A DNA stretch of 64,000 nt from Pseudanabaena sp. (GTDB lineage Bacteria; Cyanobacteriota; Cyanobacteriia; Pseudanabaenales; Pseudanabaenaceae): the NCBI GenBank assembly GCA_003249015.1, contig QBLS01000006.1:124001-188000 (forward strand). Reading direction: 5' to 3'. The position numbers were made by a program, and so were the translations under genes. Numbering within the stretch: the stretch's first letter is position 1; each line of letters begins with the position of its first letter. This document shows, in pieces, positions 8,945 through 17,351 of the stretch. The notes beneath the pieces were generated by a model. That model searched no databases, had not been told where the DNA came from, and saw nothing but the letters and a program-made list of their open reading frames with translations.

Positions 8945-9255
8945 TATCTAAGTAGCTAGGCATAAATTGAGATCGGGAAGAGCGATCGCGCTAACAGTTT
9001 ACGATATGGGCTATTTACTCCATCTTCAGTAAGTAATTATGCCATGTGTTCCTTCGTTTTTGAGTGCAAAGCGCTGTAAATGAACAAACGCTGAGTTTTA
9101 GACTACTTAATTTTAATTTTAAATTTAAGTAAATCATAATTTGATTTCAGCTTCCATTCATAGCAATCAGCGAATATTTGAATGTTAAAGTTGGCTGAAT
9201 TGGCGATTGTCTCTGGTTACCGTGTTTGAGCTAGTTAATTTTGGAGCATATTAAA

Positions 9256-9642
9256 ATGAAGATCAAGTCTCTCCGCCCCTTACTTACAAGTGTTGTATTA
9301 GCAGGTTTTGTCGGAGTTAGTGACGTAGCTGTACGCTCATTCGCACCTCAATTTCAATCTTCGGCAATCGCTGAGACAATGACTTCTGAAAAGTCAGAAG
9401 CAGAAAAACATATTGAAATCATTACTAAGAATAAAGGACAGATCGGTGGTGGCGATCAGTTGCGTCGCTGGTTCTTCGGCGATCTAATGCCTTTGGGTGT
9501 GCAGCCTGGTGGGGCTGGTATGGTAGTCAGTCTATATAGCAAAGCCCATGATGTGACATTCTCTTACTGTGCTACCTATGATGTAGTCGTCGCTGTGAAG
9601 AAGGGACGAGTGGTTACATTCGCTGCTAATGAAGTCAAATAA
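9256..9642 (+). CDS. Secreted protein of unknown function
   Basis: About 128 residues from the ATG at 9256. A positive N-terminus (MKIKSLRPL) and hydrophobic core (about residues 7-20) indicate a signal peptide, probably cleaved near SSAIAE. The mature part has a GQIGGGDQLRRWFFGDLMPLGVQPGGAGMV-like glycine-rich segment (described here in part: WFFGDLMPLGVQPGG) followed by short strands. I do not recognise the family. It is the first gene of the co-directional redox cluster and is followed by a stem-loop. Confidence 0.6.
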   Translation: MKIKSLRPLLTSVVLAGFVGVSDVAVRSFAPQFQSSAIAETMTSEKSEAEKHIEIITKNKGQIGGGDQLRRWFFGDLMPLGVQPGGAGMVVSLYSKAHDVTFSYCATYDVVVAVKKGRVVTFAANEVK

Positions 9643-9680
9643 TTGATCTTTCGTAGAGAGAATACATATAATTACTCTCA

Positions 9681-9707
9681 GCCCTCTCTCTCTAACTGAG
9701 AGAGGGC
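9681..9707 (+). terminator. Stem-loop after the secreted protein gene
   Basis: GCCCTCTCTC and GAGAGAGGGC form a perfect 10-bp stem with a 7-nt loop, 39 nt after the stop codon. It is followed by a short AAATCG and then TTTTTTC. It may terminate or attenuate transcription before the membrane-protein gene. Confidence 0.5.
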
Positions 9708-9750
9708 AAATCGAACTTTTTTCATCATATTATTTGTACGGATCAATCAT

Positions 9751-10458
9751 ATGGATTTAAAAGACACTTTAGCTTTGTTACATCCTGCGATCGCGATCGC
9801 ATTTGTATTCCCATTGATTGGTATCGTTATCAATCGCTCTTGGCTAACTCGTCAGCGCCGTCTGCAAGCTGCCAATGGAGAGAAGAGCAAGATTCCTCCG
9901 AGTGTTGGTTCCGAACATTTAGCGATTGGCTACTGGCTCAGTGGCTCGGTGGTGGGAGTCGCACTATTGGGAATGGCTTTCCCAATTTTTTCCAAGATGA
10001 TTGAACGAGATATCTTCACTAAAGAGCCTTCGCGCGTTGCTTTTGTAGTGATATTATTCATCGTTTCTACGGCTTCGATGGTATTTCTCTATCGAGCTAC
10101 TAGTAAATTATGGCGGGGTACTTTTGCGACTCTTACTAGTGTTGGATTAATACTCTTGGGCGCTCAACCAGAAGTCTTTCGCCGTGATAAAGAATGGTTT
10201 TTCTCACACTACTACTATGGGATAGCCGCAGCTTTGTTGATGATTTTTTCAATGGCGATCGTGCAGGATATCTACCAAGATCGCAAAAATCGTTGGCGTA
10301 TGGTGCATATCTTACTGAATATCTTGGCAACGATACTGTTTCTCGGACAGGGTATAACTGGCTCTAGAGATTTACTATCTATTCCCTATAGCTGGCAAGC
10401 ATCTTACATATCTAAATGTGACTTTACAAATAAAACTTGTCCACAAATCAACAAGTAG
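9751..10458 (+). CDS. Polytopic membrane protein of unknown function
   Basis: A 235-residue protein with about six hydrophobic segments (near residues 10-28, 55-75, 92-112, 122-138, 150-170 and 187-205), so an integral membrane protein. The pattern of six helices with few charged residues suggests a DUF4079-like or cytochrome-b561-like cyanobacterial membrane protein, but I see no firm heme-ligand arrangement (His at about 11 and 153 could be candidates). It precedes a membrane-anchored electron-transfer flavoprotein, so a role as its membrane redox partner is a reasonable guess. Confidence 0.6.
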   Translation: MDLKDTLALLHPAIAIAFVFPLIGIVINRSWLTRQRRLQAANGEKSKIPPSVGSEHLAIGYWLSGSVVGVALLGMAFPIFSKMIERDIFTKEPSRVAFVVILFIVSTASMVFLYRATSKLWRGTFATLTSVGLILLGAQPEVFRRDKEWFFSHYYYGIAAALLMIFSMAIVQDIYQDRKNRWRMVHILLNILATILFLGQGITGSRDLLSIPYSWQASYISKCDFTNKTCPQINK

Positions 10459-10507
10459 ATTGGCTTAAGAGAAGGAATAATTCCCAGCTATTGAAAGAGT
10501 AAAACTC

Positions 10508-11851
10508 ATGTTAGAAGATATTAAGCAAATCTCAAATCCCTTCATTAGGGCGATAACTTCTGGATTGTTTCTTAGTACTTTAGTGACCATCCCTGCATCG
10601 GCTGCAATTTTTCTCGTAAATGCCAAGAATGAATCTACCTATAAATTAATTTTTTACACCTCAATAGTCAGTGCTACTGTCGGTGCTGTGGGTGGTCTTG
10701 CATTTGGGAAAAGAAAACATGAAGCATCTGAAGCAAAAATAGTATCGCCATTAGGCGATACTGATTGGAAAGATTGGCGTAAATTTGTAGTTGATCGCAA
10801 AGTTAAAGAGAGCGATAGTATCACATCATTTTACCTAAAGCCATTGGATAGCGGGCAGATTCCCAATTTTACCCCTGGGCAATTTCTCACGATTCAGCTA
10901 GATATTCCTGAACAACCAAAACCTGTAATCCGCACCTATTCACTTTCTGACTATAGTGAGTTATCTGAGTATTATCGTCTTTCGATTAAGCGCGAGCCTG
11001 CTCCCCCTGAAACAGACTTACCTGCGGGGATCGCCTCAAACTTTATGCATGATGCCATTCATGAAGGCTCCGTAATTTTGGCAAAACCACCTGCTGGCAA
11101 GTTTGTTCTTGACACACTTGGTGCGGAGCCTGCGGTTTTGATCAGTAATGGGGTTGGGATTACACCCATGATTAGCATGGCAAAAGCAGTTAGTTTACTC
11201 AATCCTCAACGACATATCTGGTTTTTGCATGGTGCAAGAGATGGAAGTTTTCATGCCTTTCGCGATGAAGTGAATGAGATCGCGGCAAGCAATTCCAACC
11301 TGCATATTGTCTATTGCTATAGCCGTCCTAACTTAACTGATACAGGGAAGTTTCAGCATAAAGGCTATGTGGATGCTAATTTAATTAAGAATATAGTTGC
11401 ACCAGAGATACAGAGCTTTTGTGGCTCAAAGGATGCAACATATTTTTTATGCGGGTCTGCATCATTTATGGACTCGCTCAGAAATGGTTTAAGAGAGTTT
11501 GGTGTATCAGACGATAAAGTTCTATTTGAATCTTTTGCTAAGGCTAAGCCTAAGAAGTCTGAACAAATTCAAGACATAAGACAAGATGGCGATTCTAGAG
11601 AAATAGTATTTAGCAAAACTGGTAAAACCCTTAATTGGAATCCTAGCGATGGCACGATTTTGGAGTTTGCCGAAGCAAACGAAATCTTTCCCGATCACAG
11701 TTGTCGAGTTGGTGTTTGTGGTACTTGTGCCTGCAAGATTTCTGAAGGTGAAGTTGATTATGAAGAAAATCCCACCGCATCTGTGGAGCAAGGTTCAGTT
11801 TTGATTTGTATTTCTAAACCCAAAAACACAAGAATAGTTCTAAATATTTAA
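10508..11851 (+). CDS. Membrane-anchored FAD/NAD(P)-dependent reductase with C-terminal 2Fe-2S ferredoxin
   Basis: A 447-residue three-module oxidoreductase. Two N-terminal membrane segments (about 15-37 and 47-67) come first. Then comes a ferredoxin-NADP+ reductase-like FAD domain with the flavin motif RTYSLSD (near 140), a nucleotide-binding domain with SNGVGITPMISMA (near 215) and CGSASFM (near 320), and a C-terminal plant-type ferredoxin with CRVGVCGTCAC (C-x4-C-x2-C) plus a fourth Cys in VLICIS. The order matches Hmp-reductase/vanillate-demethylase-type reductases, which pass electrons from NAD(P)H via FAD to 2Fe-2S. The membrane anchor and neighbouring membrane protein suggest electron delivery at a membrane. 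The electron acceptor is unknown. Confidence 0.88.
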   Translation: MLEDIKQISNPFIRAITSGLFLSTLVTIPASAAIFLVNAKNESTYKLIFYTSIVSATVGAVGGLAFGKRKHEASEAKIVSPLGDTDWKDWRKFVVDRKVKESDSITSFYLKPLDSGQIPNFTPGQFLTIQLDIPEQPKPVIRTYSLSDYSELSEYYRLSIKREPAPPETDLPAGIASNFMHDAIHEGSVILAKPPAGKFVLDTLGAEPAVLISNGVGITPMISMAKAVSLLNPQRHIWFLHGARDGSFHAFRDEVNEIAASNSNLHIVYCYSRPNLTDTGKFQHKGYVDANLIKNIVAPEIQSFCGSKDATYFLCGSASFMDSLRNGLREFGVSDDKVLFESFAKAKPKKSEQIQDIRQDGDSREIVFSKTGKTLNWNPSDGTILEFAEANEIFPDHSCRVGVCGTCACKISEGEVDYEENPTASVEQGSVLICISKPKNTRIVLNI

Positions 11852-11902
11852 CTTACTTTAGTGCTTGAGCTCATATTTCGTTATGCAACACCCCTTTTGA
11901 CA

Positions 11903-12970
11903 ATGAATCTTAAGATTAAGAACATAATCTTGGCGATCGCTATTTCTACAACTGGATTAGCTATTCAAGAGCCTTTTCTATTAGGACAAATCTTAGCGCG
12001 ATCGCCATTAGTAATTGCTCAAGCAGAGACTAATAGCATCACGGCTGTTGACTCTGTAGGAATTACGGTTTCGGATATGGACAAAGCCATTCAGTTTTAT
12101 TCTGAAGTTTTATCCTTTCAAAAAATATCTGATGTTGAAGTTTTAGGCTCTGAATACGAACGTCTCCAAGGTTTATTTGGAGTGCGGATGAGAGTGGTAA
12201 GGATGCGATTGGGTAAGGAGATTCTAGAATTAACAGAATATATCACGCCCAAGGGTAGACCGATTCCTATCGATTCTCGCAGCAACGATCGCTGGTTTCA
12301 ACATATTGCGATCGTGGTTAGTGATATGGATAAAGCTTATGCAATCCTGCGTAAATTTAAAGTGCAACACGCATCTACCGCACCACAGAGGATTCCCGAT
12401 ACCAATAAAGCGGCGGCGGGGATTCGTGCCTTCTACTTTAAAGATCCTGACGGACATAATTTAGAAATCATTTACTTTCCAAAAGGTAAAGGTGATCCTA
12501 GATGGAAAGACAATCTCCAACAAGTCTTTTTAGGAATTGACCATACGGCAATCGTGGTTGCAAATACTGATGCGAGTCTGAAATTCTATCGCGATCTGTT
12601 AGGACTGCGGCTGGTAGGCGAAAGCGAGAACTTTGGTACTGAACAGGAACATCTAAATAATGTATTTGGAGCGAAGCTACGCATTAGTGGTTTAAAAGCG
12701 CCATCGGGTGTTGGAATTGAGTTTCTAGAATATTTAGCTCCCAGCGATGGTAAGCCCTTTCCACCTGATGCAAAACCTAATGATTTGCTACATTGGCAAA
12801 CTACTTTAGTCGTTAAGGATGTTGAGTCGATCGCGCAAAAGTTGCGGAACTCGCGCACGATTTTTATCTCACCTGAAGCAATCAAGATACCTGCACTCTT
12901 TTTAGGTTTTAAAAGCGGATTTTTAGTCAGAGATCCTGATGGTCATGCTTTAAGGATTGTTGAAAAATAA
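11903..12970 (+). CDS. Exported protein with two VOC (glyoxalase/dioxygenase-like) domains
   Basis: The ATG at 11903 gives a signal peptide (MNLKIKNIILAIAISTTGLA, cleavage near IAQAE), which is why it is preferred to the GTG at 11861. Two vicinal-oxygen-chelate domains follow, each opening with a VGITVSDMDKAIQFYSEVL or HTAIVVANTDASLKFYRDLLGL motif and closing with RDPDGHALRIVE or KDPDGHNLEIIY. Metal ligands are plausible at the H and E of these motifs. The enzyme would act outside the cytoplasmic membrane. Substrate is not predictable. It follows the reductase by about 50 nt and is likely co-transcribed. Confidence 0.85.
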   Translation: MNLKIKNIILAIAISTTGLAIQEPFLLGQILARSPLVIAQAETNSITAVDSVGITVSDMDKAIQFYSEVLSFQKISDVEVLGSEYERLQGLFGVRMRVVRMRLGKEILELTEYITPKGRPIPIDSRSNDRWFQHIAIVVSDMDKAYAILRKFKVQHASTAPQRIPDTNKAAAGIRAFYFKDPDGHNLEIIYFPKGKGDPRWKDNLQQVFLGIDHTAIVVANTDASLKFYRDLLGLRLVGESENFGTEQEHLNNVFGAKLRISGLKAPSGVGIEFLEYLAPSDGKPFPPDAKPNDLLHWQTTLVVKDVESIAQKLRNSRTIFISPEAIKIPALFLGFKSGFLVRDPDGHALRIVEK

Positions 12971-13011
12971 CTATATTTTAAACTTAAAAATTATTCGTAG
13001 AAGTATTGAAT

Positions 13012-13866
13012 ATGAGTGAATTTACAATTGATCGCGAGTCCTTGCAAAAAGATAGAATTCAACTCCACTACGCAATTAAGCCACTTGCCTCGGTTTCAGC
13101 GCTTTTGCGAGAGGTTGTTCCAGATTTTAGTCATACCGCATTGCAGTGGGATGACGAACTTGGATTTGTAACCCAATCGCTCACCTCTAGTCACCTATCG
13201 CAGCCATTTAGCATTGCACTCAATCCCAATTCGCTGGCTCTTTCGCTTGTAGTCGATCGCAAAAAGCAAGAGAGCTTTGAATTACGCGATCGCTACCTTT
13301 CCGAAGCCTATGATTGGCTGAGAAAAGTCTTAAATGAATTGGGAATTCCCGCAGAAATCCTCGCTCCTCTCACCTATTTCCCAGTAAACTCAACTGGAGA
13401 GATCTCTGGCGGTGGGAGATTTACTTCCCAAAAACTAACTTCTAACTTGCCTGACTACTATGCGATCGCCTCGAAATTGCTTCAGGATATTTCTCTTCAG
13501 GAGCCTGAGGCTTCTCCCGTGCATATTTGGGCGCATCACTTTGATATCGCCACTTTAATCTCCTTTGCAAGCGATCAAGAGTCGCAAACTGATGGTAGTA
13601 AGTCAGGAGAAGGAAAATCGATAGGCGTGGGGCTGTCTCCAGGCGATCATAACTACGATCAGCCTTACTGGTACGTTACGTCTTATCCCTATCCCGAAGA
13701 CAAAACTAATTTACCCAAATTGGCTGGCAGTGGATTTTGGCATACAGACGAATGGGTAGGTGCAGTTTTAACCACTTCACAATTCGGAGAACCTAAAAGC
13801 AGTAGCGCTGAAATTCGAGCGTTTCTTGACTCGGCGATCGCTGCTTGCAAAAAAATACTCACTTAA
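13012..13866 (+). CDS. DUF5996-like protein of unknown function
   Basis: A soluble protein of about 284 residues from the ATG at 13012 (a TTG lies 6 nt upstream). The C-terminal half has IWAHHFDIATLISF, IGVGLSPGDHNYDQPYWYVTSYPYPED and GFWHTDEWVGAVLTTSQF, the spaced motifs I associate with DUF5996 proteins. Histidines in HHFD and FWH could form an active or metal site, but no function is known. It is co-directional with the reductase and the ferredoxin-pseudocyclase gene, with only 19 nt between its stop and the next start. Confidence 0.65.
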   Translation: MSEFTIDRESLQKDRIQLHYAIKPLASVSALLREVVPDFSHTALQWDDELGFVTQSLTSSHLSQPFSIALNPNSLALSLVVDRKKQESFELRDRYLSEAYDWLRKVLNELGIPAEILAPLTYFPVNSTGEISGGGRFTSQKLTSNLPDYYAIASKLLQDISLQEPEASPVHIWAHHFDIATLISFASDQESQTDGSKSGEGKSIGVGLSPGDHNYDQPYWYVTSYPYPEDKTNLPKLAGSGFWHTDEWVGAVLTTSQFGEPKSSSAEIRAFLDSAIAACKKILT

Positions 13867-13885
13867 AGACGGAGAGTCTAAAATC

Positions 13886-14875
13886 ATGTCAAAGATCAAT
13901 TGTCTACCTGATAAACGTTCTGTCGAGATTAGCAAATCTGACACAGTTTTAGAAGCTTTGCTAGCAAATGGAATCGAACATACCCATGTCTGTGGTGGGA
14001 ATGCCTATTGTTCTACTTGTCGAATCATGATACTAGATGGAGTACAAAACTGTAGTCCCCCAACTAGTGCGGAAAGAGCTTTAGCCAAAAAGCTAGATTT
14101 CCCTGTTCACGTTCGGCTTGCCTGTCAAACCAAGGTTACGGGAGATGTCTCGATTCGCCGTATGGTAATTGACAATGAGGATATCGACATTCTCGAAGGT
14201 CAGCTTGCCACTGGTGCCATAAATAGCGATCGCAATGTCGCTTTACTAGTTGCGACCATCCGAGGCGAGACTAATTTTGATGAGGTAAACTTTCATTATG
14301 ACATTGTCTATATCATGAGCCGTTACTTCCATCGTGTTCAGAAGGTAGTAGGTCAATATGGTGGCATTATCCCTAACGTCATGGGAGTGAGAGTAATGGC
14401 AGTATTTGGATTTGAGAAAAATGCTAGTTTAGCGGCAGAGAGAGCAGTGTGGGCGGGATTAGAACTGCTTAAAACCATAGCGGAATTGAATGTTTTCTTA
14501 AAGAAGTTATCTTACAAACCATTAAATGTGAGCGTCGGTATTCACTATGGTGCAGCCGTTTTAATTCCGATAGACCCCAGCAAGCCCAATGTACTTACTC
14601 CTTTGGGCGATATTGTAAATTCAGTCAGTCGAATTGAGGCTGCTAATCAGGAAGTTGGTAGTGATCTATTAGTATCTGAATCAATTTACAAGCAAGTCAA
14701 AGATAAAGCGATGATCAATCGCAATGGGAACATCACCTTACATAAAACTGAGTTTAAGGTTTACGAAGTAACTGGTATGCAGGGCAATCCACCTAAAGTC
14801 GCCAAGGTGGAAGAATTTAATTCTCCTGCACCAAAGAGATTTATGGCTTTCCTTCAAAAGTTCTTGTCTAAATAA
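13886..14875 (+). CDS. 2Fe-2S ferredoxin fused to a cyclase-like domain lacking metal-binding residues
   Basis: An N-terminal ferredoxin (residues 1-95) has Cys36, Cys42, Cys45 and Cys80, giving C-x5-C-x2-C spacing (HVCGGNAYCSTC...RLAC). A class III cyclase homology domain spans about 115-315. In it the first metal aspartate is replaced (LLVATIRG has Thr124 where F-x-D-I-R-G is usual), and the second is lost in VMGVRVMAVFG (Val168 where Asp is expected). The later N...R pair in GDIVNSVSRIEAAN is kept. The domain is probably a non-catalytic, perhaps nucleotide-binding, regulator coupled to a redox cluster. The ATG at 13886 has a GGAGAG ribosome site 10 nt upstream; an in-frame upstream start would overlap the previous gene. 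Confidence 0.85.
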   Translation: MSKINCLPDKRSVEISKSDTVLEALLANGIEHTHVCGGNAYCSTCRIMILDGVQNCSPPTSAERALAKKLDFPVHVRLACQTKVTGDVSIRRMVIDNEDIDILEGQLATGAINSDRNVALLVATIRGETNFDEVNFHYDIVYIMSRYFHRVQKVVGQYGGIIPNVMGVRVMAVFGFEKNASLAAERAVWAGLELLKTIAELNVFLKKLSYKPLNVSVGIHYGAAVLIPIDPSKPNVLTPLGDIVNSVSRIEAANQEVGSDLLVSESIYKQVKDKAMINRNGNITLHKTEFKVYEVTGMQGNPPKVAKVEEFNSPAPKRFMAFLQKFLSK

Positions 14876-14889
14876 ATTTACCCAAAAAT

Positions 14890-14942
14890 AATTTGCCCTT
14901 ATCTCCTTCTCGCGTTCTGAGGGAAGAAGATGAGGGCAAATT
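14890..14942 (+). terminator. Imperfect stem-loop after the ferredoxin-pseudocyclase gene
   Basis: AATTTGCCCTTATCT at 14890-14904 pairs with AGATGAGGGCAAATT at 14928-14942, with one mismatch, followed by TTTT. Its position 15 nt after the stop codon suggests a terminator of the redox cluster. Confidence 0.5.
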
Positions 14943-14963
14943 TTCTGGTTTCCCGCTACCTTA

Positions 14964-15060
14964 AAAGGAGTGGGGCTAGCCAATGCACTGAGCAGTTCGA
15001 TAGGCTCAGTGCATCGCTCGCTCAGCAAGCAGTACAGGTTGGCTGAGCGAAGTCGAAGCC
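14964..15060. repeat. Palindromic dispersed-repeat-like segment
   Basis: ATGCACTGAGC (14983-14993) pairs with GCTCAGTGCAT (15004-15014), next to CGCTCGCTCAGC and a GGCTGAGCGAAGTCG stretch (near 15034). Segments of this kind, with GGCTGAGCGAAGTCGAAGCC cores, occur as dispersed repeats in several cyanobacteria (recalled). No coding potential is seen. Confidence 0.45.
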
Positions 15061-15220
15061 CTAACTCTTATTTGAAACAGCTATAACTTCTCAGTTACAT
15101 TTAATTATCCTCTCATTTTGGCATCACGCTGTTCTCAGGAATGAAGAGCATACTTGATTTTAACAAAACCCAGTCAGAACAATAATTAGTTTTTAACAGA
15201 ACTAATTAGGAGATAAAACC

Positions 15221-15571
15221 ATGAAAAAAGTACTTCTAACCTTCTTGCCAGCCCTATTACTAGCGACTGCGATCGCTCCTGCCGCTAAGGCTCAAGATGC
15301 AATGCAGATGCCTTCAGTTGAAGTAAGAATGAAGGTGACATTAACTCCTTTTAATCTTGCTTATCTTGCTCATCAAGGATATTTTGAAGATCAAGGAATT
15401 CCAGACTCTGACGGTTTGATGAGAGGGTTTAATGAAGGTAGAATCACTGCTGCCCAAGTTGTAAAAGCTGCTGTTGACTCCAAAAGATTACCTTCTGCTT
15501 TTCTGACTAACGACTCTTACACCGCCGCTGTTAAGCAACAACTATATACTCTTACATTGTCAGCTCGCTAA
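15221..15571 (+). CDS. Small secreted protein of unknown function
   Basis: A 116-residue protein with a clear signal peptide (MKKVLLTFLPALLLATAIAP, cleavage near AAKAQD). The mature domain of about 90 residues includes LTPFNLAYLAHQGYFEDQGIP and ends with an amphipathic segment. I have the impression that similar short secreted proteins occur in cyanobacteria, without known function. A good ribosome site (TTAGGAGATAAAACC) precedes the ATG. Confidence 0.7.
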   Translation: MKKVLLTFLPALLLATAIAPAAKAQDAMQMPSVEVRMKVTLTPFNLAYLAHQGYFEDQGIPDSDGLMRGFNEGRITAAQVVKAAVDSKRLPSAFLTNDSYTAAVKQQLYTLTLSAR

Positions 15572-15668
15572 ACTGATCCTGTAAAAGTAAATTAAATTCT
15601 CTAGCGTTGCTAAGTATTGCAGAATTATACGAATATCTATCGATGGTTTTGTGTTGAAAAGCGCTATA

Positions 15669-15769
15669 AGCAGCTAGGCATAATTAAAAACTAGATTTAA
15701 AACCTGTGGCATACGCTGTGCGTGTGCCGCAGATTTTTGGCTTTTGTATTTAATTGCTTCTAGTTAAGT
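15669..15769. mobile_element. MITE-like element, family C copy 1
   Basis: About 100 bp bounded by inverted ends (CAGCTAGGCATAATTAAA on the left, TTTAATTGCTTCTAGTTAAG on the right) with a central hairpin pairing CTGTGGCATACGC with GCGTGTGCCGCAG. Similar elements lie at 37411-37548 and 42747-42845. There is no coding capacity, so it would be mobilised in trans. Confidence 0.5.
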
Positions 15770-15785
15770 AGTAAGACCTAAAACC

Positions 15786-15824
15786 AGATGCTGTTCCGCC
15801 CGTTACGCGGGCGGAACAGCATCT
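15786..15824. repeat. 17-bp perfect palindrome
   Basis: AGATGCTGTTCCGCCCG and its exact reverse complement flank the loop TTACG. It is not followed by a T-tract. This is probably a repeat-type hairpin and not a terminator, as no gene ends nearby. Confidence 0.6.
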
Positions 15825-15840
15825 AGTGTCATCCCTTTGG

Positions 15841-15887
15841 CCGTAAAACCTGAGGCATTCGCTGCGCGAGTGCCTCAGGTTTTACGG
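15841..15887. repeat. 17-bp perfect palindrome with extended wobble stem
   Basis: CCGTAAAACCTGAGGCA and its exact reverse complement enclose TTCGCTGCGCGAG, which itself pairs partly. The core resembles the centre of the family C elements (CTGTGGCA...TGCCACAG type). Confidence 0.6.
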
Positions 15888-16288
15888 CTTTATCTTGAAT
15901 TGTTACTGGTTAATTAGTTGAGTTTCGCGCAAGTTTAACGCATTTTCTGATCGGGTGGGGTAATGGATTCTTGGCACTCCATATCTTCGATTAAGTCTAA
16001 AAACTGGTCGCCACGACATCATCGATGTCATTGTGCTTTTGATTATTTTAATCACATTAGCAACAACTTAGGTTGTTTTTTTGAATAAAGTGTCCGTATA
16101 CTTTTATTGATATAACTATTGTTAAATTGGGTTTTGTGTGTAATTATCTGTCTGTAGAAGTTTACGGACAAAGCTTGATGGATAAAGTATATCTTATAAA
16201 TTTGTGGCTATTCGTGCATAAACTTAGCATAGCCAAGCATCTAAAACATAACCATTAAAGTATTTGTTCACAAATAATCACAAATAAA

Positions 16289-16780
16289 ATGACAAGTAGA
16301 TTGAAATCAGCGGAAATAAGCGGTTCCTGCGCTCAGTTTTGGAATGGGATAATTATCCCTAGTAATGGAGTTATCTCTGTCAAGATTGATGGAAGTAATT
16401 TGAATGCTACGGTCAAGAGTGGATTAGAAAAGAAAGATTCGCGGACAAGAATTCAGAATATCGATAGTGTTGAGATTCATACTATGCCAATGTATCTGCT
16501 AATGGCGATCGGGATTGGTTTGGCTGTAGTCGGTCTAATTGGATGGATTGCGACTTTCTCAAATGGAAATTCACCGATGTTTGCCTTTGTGCTTTTATTG
16601 GCTGGGGTTGCGTCTGTAGTATTGTCAATTTTGAATAAGCAAAGATATATGGCTATTTATAGTTTGCGCTATACGATTGTGATGTATCTGAAGGGTTCCC
16701 CAGAGTTGTATCAGCAATTTGCATCTAGGGTTATGACTTTGGCGGATAGTTTAAATCAAGCTGATATTTCTCAGTCATAG
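16289..16780 (+). CDS. Two-TM membrane protein of unknown function
   Basis: A 163-residue protein with a soluble N-terminal part of about 65 residues, two membrane segments (about 70-93 and 97-113) and a C-terminal cytoplasmic-type tail beginning KQRYMAIYSLRYTIVMYL. The tail could be a small PH-like strand region. I do not recognise the family. It lies directly upstream of the Uma2-cas3 pair (16 nt to the Uma2 start) and could share its promoter, but no CRISPR role is evident. Confidence 0.55.
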   Translation: MTSRLKSAEISGSCAQFWNGIIIPSNGVISVKIDGSNLNATVKSGLEKKDSRTRIQNIDSVEIHTMPMYLLMAIGIGLAVVGLIGWIATFSNGNSPMFAFVLLLAGVASVVLSILNKQRYMAIYSLRYTIVMYLKGSPELYQQFASRVMTLADSLNQADISQS

Positions 16781-16796
16781 TTGTGGAGAGGAAGTG

Positions 16797-17351
16797 ATGT
16801 TTGTCAAACAACCCGAACTGACCTATGCGGAATATCTTAACCATGAGTACGTCAGTTCGATTAAGCATGATTTTGTGAATAATCAGGTTTTCGCGATCGC
16901 GGGAACGGATGCTAATCATAATTTGATTGTCTGCAATCTAGTCGCGGTTATTCATCAGTGTTTGCGTGGTCGGAATTTGCGACTATTTGCTTTGGATATG
17001 AAACTGACGATTGCGGCAGCGAATAATGCGACCTATTATCCTGACGTGATGGTGGTGGGCGATCGCGGTGATAGCAACTATGTTGTTAAGAATCCTTTTT
17101 TGGTGGTGGAGGTGATGTCGCCTTTTACAGCCATATTGGATCGACGGGAAAAGCGTTTTAATTATCAGCGTTTGGAGTCCTTGCAGGAGTATGTTTTGCT
17201 ATCGCAGTCTGAGATAAAAGTGGAAGTTTATCGCAGGGATGATGATGGCGGTTGGTTAGTGCAGTCTTTAGGTGTCGGGGACAGTTTGCATTTGCAGTCA
17301 ATTGATTTGGCGATCGCGCTTTCAGATATTTATGAGGATGTGAGTTTATGA
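16797..17351 (+). CDS. Uma2-family (DUF820) PD-(D/E)XK nuclease-like protein
   Basis: A 184-residue protein of the Uma2 family, abundant in cyanobacteria. It shows the family order: LTYAEYLNHEYVSS near the N-terminus, the HDFVNNQVFAIAG strand, YYPDVMVV with the catalytic-type Asp, then FLVVEVMSP with the glutamate of the PD-(D/E)XK core, and a C-terminal helical end. The usual lysine position after E-V is not clear, so nuclease activity is uncertain. The ATG at 16797 follows a GAGAGGAAG ribosome site. Its stop overlaps the cas3 start (ATGA at 17348-17351), so the two are translationally coupled. Confidence 0.85.
   Translation: MFVKQPELTYAEYLNHEYVSSIKHDFVNNQVFAIAGTDANHNLIVCNLVAVIHQCLRGRNLRLFALDMKLTIAAANNATYYPDVMVVGDRGDSNYVVKNPFLVVEVMSPFTAILDRREKRFNYQRLESLQEYVLLSQSEIKVEVYRRDDDGGWLVQSLGVGDSLHLQSIDLAIALSDIYEDVSL

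Larger units (their letters stand above)
15572..16288. other. Repeat-rich intergenic region
   Basis: About 720 bp without a gene. It contains one MITE-like element (15669-15769), two strong palindromes (15786-15824 and 15841-15887) listed separately, and then A/T-rich sequence before the next gene. Confidence 0.6.
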
